Assembly: GCF_009496285.1 (NCBI RefSeq)
Contig: NZ_WIJK01000011.1
Location: 8,041-72,040, forward strand
Length of the DNA stretch: 64,000 bases
Source: Streptococcus mitis
Lineage (GTDB): Bacteria; Bacillota; Bacilli; Lactobacillales; Streptococcaceae
Direction: 5' to 3'
Part shown: piece by piece, positions 62,571 to 64,000 of the stretch
Numbering within the stretch: position 1 is the stretch's first letter
Layout of the letters: every line of letters begins with the position of its first letter
Made by a program: the position numbers and the translations under genes
The notes under the pieces: model-generated
The model's database searches: none
What the model was told of the DNA's origin: nothing
The model's input: only the letters and a program-made list of their open reading frames with translations

Positions 62571-63344
62571 ATGATTGATAAGGTAATTGAACAATATAAA
62601 AATCATGATAATCTTGATATTCGAGTAGAATTGCATAAGAAGTATTCAAAAAATAAATTGGGATTTAACAATTGGATATTTTCTAACTACGAAATCACTG
62701 ATGAAGTAAAGGTTCTAGAATTGGGATGTGGTACAGGAGAACTGTGGAAAAGTAATCTTGATTCTATAGACAAGATGAAGCAGTTGGTTGTTACAGATTT
62801 TTCTCAAGATATGGTAAAAACAACGAAGTCAGTGATTGGAAATAGAGACAATGTCAACTATGAAATAATGGATATTCAAAAGATTTCTTTTGAGAATGAA
62901 ACATTTGATATTGTTATTGCTAATATGCTTCTACATCATGTGAATGATATTCCTAAAGTTCTCTCTGAGGTGAATAGGGTTCTAAAAACAGGGGGCATTT
63001 TTTACTGTGCTACATTTGGTGAAAATGGAGTTGTAGATTTTTTGGCCAGTTTATTGAAAGATGAGGTTAATCAAGATTTAGAAAATAAAACGTTTACTTT
63101 ACAAAATGGTAAAAGGTACCTGAGTAGGTATTTTAACTCTGTCGATACATTACTCTATGATGATGAGTTACAGGTAACTAGAATAGATGACCTAGTTAAA
63201 TACATCCAATCGTTTAAAGGAATTTCAGAAATAGGTTCACTAGAAGAGGAAATAATACGTAAAAGATTGGAAAGTGAGTTTAATAATGGTATGTTGATCA
63301 TTCCTAAAGAATATGGTATGTTTATCGCTCGAAAAGAAAGTTAA
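62571..63344 (+). CDS. Class I SAM-dependent methyltransferase (Methyltransf_11/UbiE-like)
   Basis: A 257-residue enzyme. VKVLELGCGTGELW is motif I near residue 50, VTDFSQDMV is the second acidic motif, and FDIVIANMLLHHV with VLKTGGIF are later motifs. The last 80 residues show no family hint. Methyltransferases of this group act on small molecules or quinones. An Rgg-type regulator gene follows 12 bases later in the same direction, so the two may form a unit regulated by that protein. Confidence 0.85.
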   Translation: MIDKVIEQYKNHDNLDIRVELHKKYSKNKLGFNNWIFSNYEITDEVKVLELGCGTGELWKSNLDSIDKMKQLVVTDFSQDMVKTTKSVIGNRDNVNYEIMDIQKISFENETFDIVIANMLLHHVNDIPKVLSEVNRVLKTGGIFYCATFGENGVVDFLASLLKDEVNQDLENKTFTLQNGKRYLSRYFNSVDTLLYDDELQVTRIDDLVKYIQSFKGISEIGSLEEEIIRKRLESEFNNGMLIIPKEYGMFIARKES

Positions 63345-63356
63345 GGGAACGAAAGT

Positions 63357-64000
63357 ATGAAAAATTACGGAGAAGCTTTTCGATATTTTAGAAAATTAAA
63401 CGGATATTCTTTAGAGTATGCTGCAGCTGATTCTATATCAAAATCTCAACTCTCTAGATTTGAAAGGGGAGAAAATGAAATTTCTCTCTCAACGTTTTTT
63501 GAATTATTATCAAATATCAATGTTTCGATAGAGAATTTTTGTAATTATCTAGAAGATTATAAAAGATCAGAGCTTGATAATTTTTTGGTTAATTTATCTC
63601 CAAATTTTTATAGTTTGAATACTAAAGGATTGGAGGAAATAAAAAATGAGCAACAAAAATTTTTTGAGAAGAGTGGGGAAAAAATTTATAGAATAAATAC
63701 AATTATGGTTCAGGGATTATTAAATCAGATAGATTGTAATTATGTAGTTAGTAGAGACGATCTAAATTTAGTATATGACTATTTATTTCAGAAGGAACGA
63801 TGGGAATCCTATGAGATTACGCTGATTGGTAATTTATATCATCTTTTTGAGATAGATTATATTTACAGGGTCGGAAAAGAAATACTAGAGCGTACACATT
63901 ATTACGAAAAAATTGGCAAGAATAGAAATTTAGTTGTGTCAGCTTGTTTAAATTTTTGGTTCTGCTGCCTTGAGAATTCACATCTAATATATGCAGACTA
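63357..64000 (+). CDS. Rgg/GadR/MutR-family transcriptional regulator (3' end outside window)
   Basis: 214 codons are visible without a stop. An N-terminal HTH (residues 5-62, SLEYAAADSISKSQLSRFER) is followed by an alpha-helical domain with the NLYHLFEIDYIYRVGKEILER pattern of Rgg proteins. Rgg regulators bind short hydrophobic or other peptides imported by Ami, or act alone on adjacent genes. The ATG at 63357 has AAGGGAACGAAAG upstream. The paired peptide gene, if any, is not visible here. Confidence 0.83.
   Translation, partial: MKNYGEAFRYFRKLNGYSLEYAAADSISKSQLSRFERGENEISLSTFFELLSNINVSIENFCNYLEDYKRSELDNFLVNLSPNFYSLNTKGLEEIKNEQQKFFEKSGEKIYRINTIMVQGLLNQIDCNYVVSRDDLNLVYDYLFQKERWESYEITLIGNLYHLFEIDYIYRVGKEILERTHYYEKIGKNRNLVVSACLNFWFCCLENSHLIYAD

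Overview
The window is a low-GC Firmicutes chromosome segment that reads as a member of the Streptococcus mitis/pneumoniae/oralis group. Three BOX elements and one 107-bp RUP-type repeat support this, as do pneumococcus-type gene neighbourhoods: murT next to a flavin disulfide reductase, codY-pncA, vex1-2-3/vncRS/fba, pheS-GNAT-pheT, rpoE-pyrG and aspC-asnS. The 27-codon pep27 gene that I recall lying between vex3 and vncR in S. pneumoniae is not in that interval here. This favours a close relative over a typical pneumococcus, but does not prove it.

Layout. 0-6.2 kb: 5' part of murT (minus), an RclA/Har-like oxidoreductase, the DEAD-box helicase cshA behind a structured leader, codY with a near-perfect CodY box at its own promoter, pncA and tRNA-Leu(AAG). 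6.5-13.7 kb: a CPBP protease, the vex ABC exporter, the VncRS two-component system and fba. 13.7-20.1 kb: an accessory island bounded by two copies of the fba 3' end. It holds a 44-nt hairpin, a RUP, an XRE regulator, an LPXTG protein of SEC10/PgrA surface-exclusion type, a lipoprotein, a two-TM membrane protein and a RelBE-type toxin-antitoxin pair. 20.2-24 kb: an ABC-2 exporter, tRNA-Thr(CGT) and an in-frame chimera of IS30- and IS110-family transposase remnants. 24-30 kb: a glycine riboswitch controlling an AGCS amino-acid symporter, a BOX with two boxB units, an MFS carrier, an AhpD-like protein, an acyl-CoA-dehydrogenase-like protein and a TDT transporter. 30.2-33 kb: a minus-strand operon with an XRE regulator and a duplicated pair of small membrane-protein genes (three DUF3278 members and two short partners). 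33-42 kb: a phosphoesterase, a frameshifted orphan solute-binding lipoprotein, nitroreductase, pepV, a uracil-DNA-glycosylase-like protein, rhodanese, brnQ, an M42 peptidase, a HIT protein and ldcB. 42-53.5 kb: T-box pheS-GNAT-pheT, a Nat-type ABC pair, rpoE, pyrG with a reiterative-transcription attenuator, a methyltransferase and ackA. 53.5-64 kb: birA, an O-antigen-ligase-like protein, an FMN reductase, a DUF5590 protein, aspC, asnS, an MFS carrier, queH, a methyltransferase and the start of an Rgg-type regulator that runs off the window.

Most of the window is core metabolism with well-formed promoters and terminators. The parts that deserve a second look are the island between the fba-end repeats, the duplicated DUF3278 cluster, two predicted leaderless starts (murT and the DUF5590 gene), several RNA switches (cshA leader, glycine riboswitch, T-box, pyrG leader), the IS30/IS110 chimera and the signal-peptide frameshift in the binding protein. 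I see no CRISPR array, prophage, rRNA operon or complete insertion sequence. All family assignments come from reading the sequence, and no database search was run.
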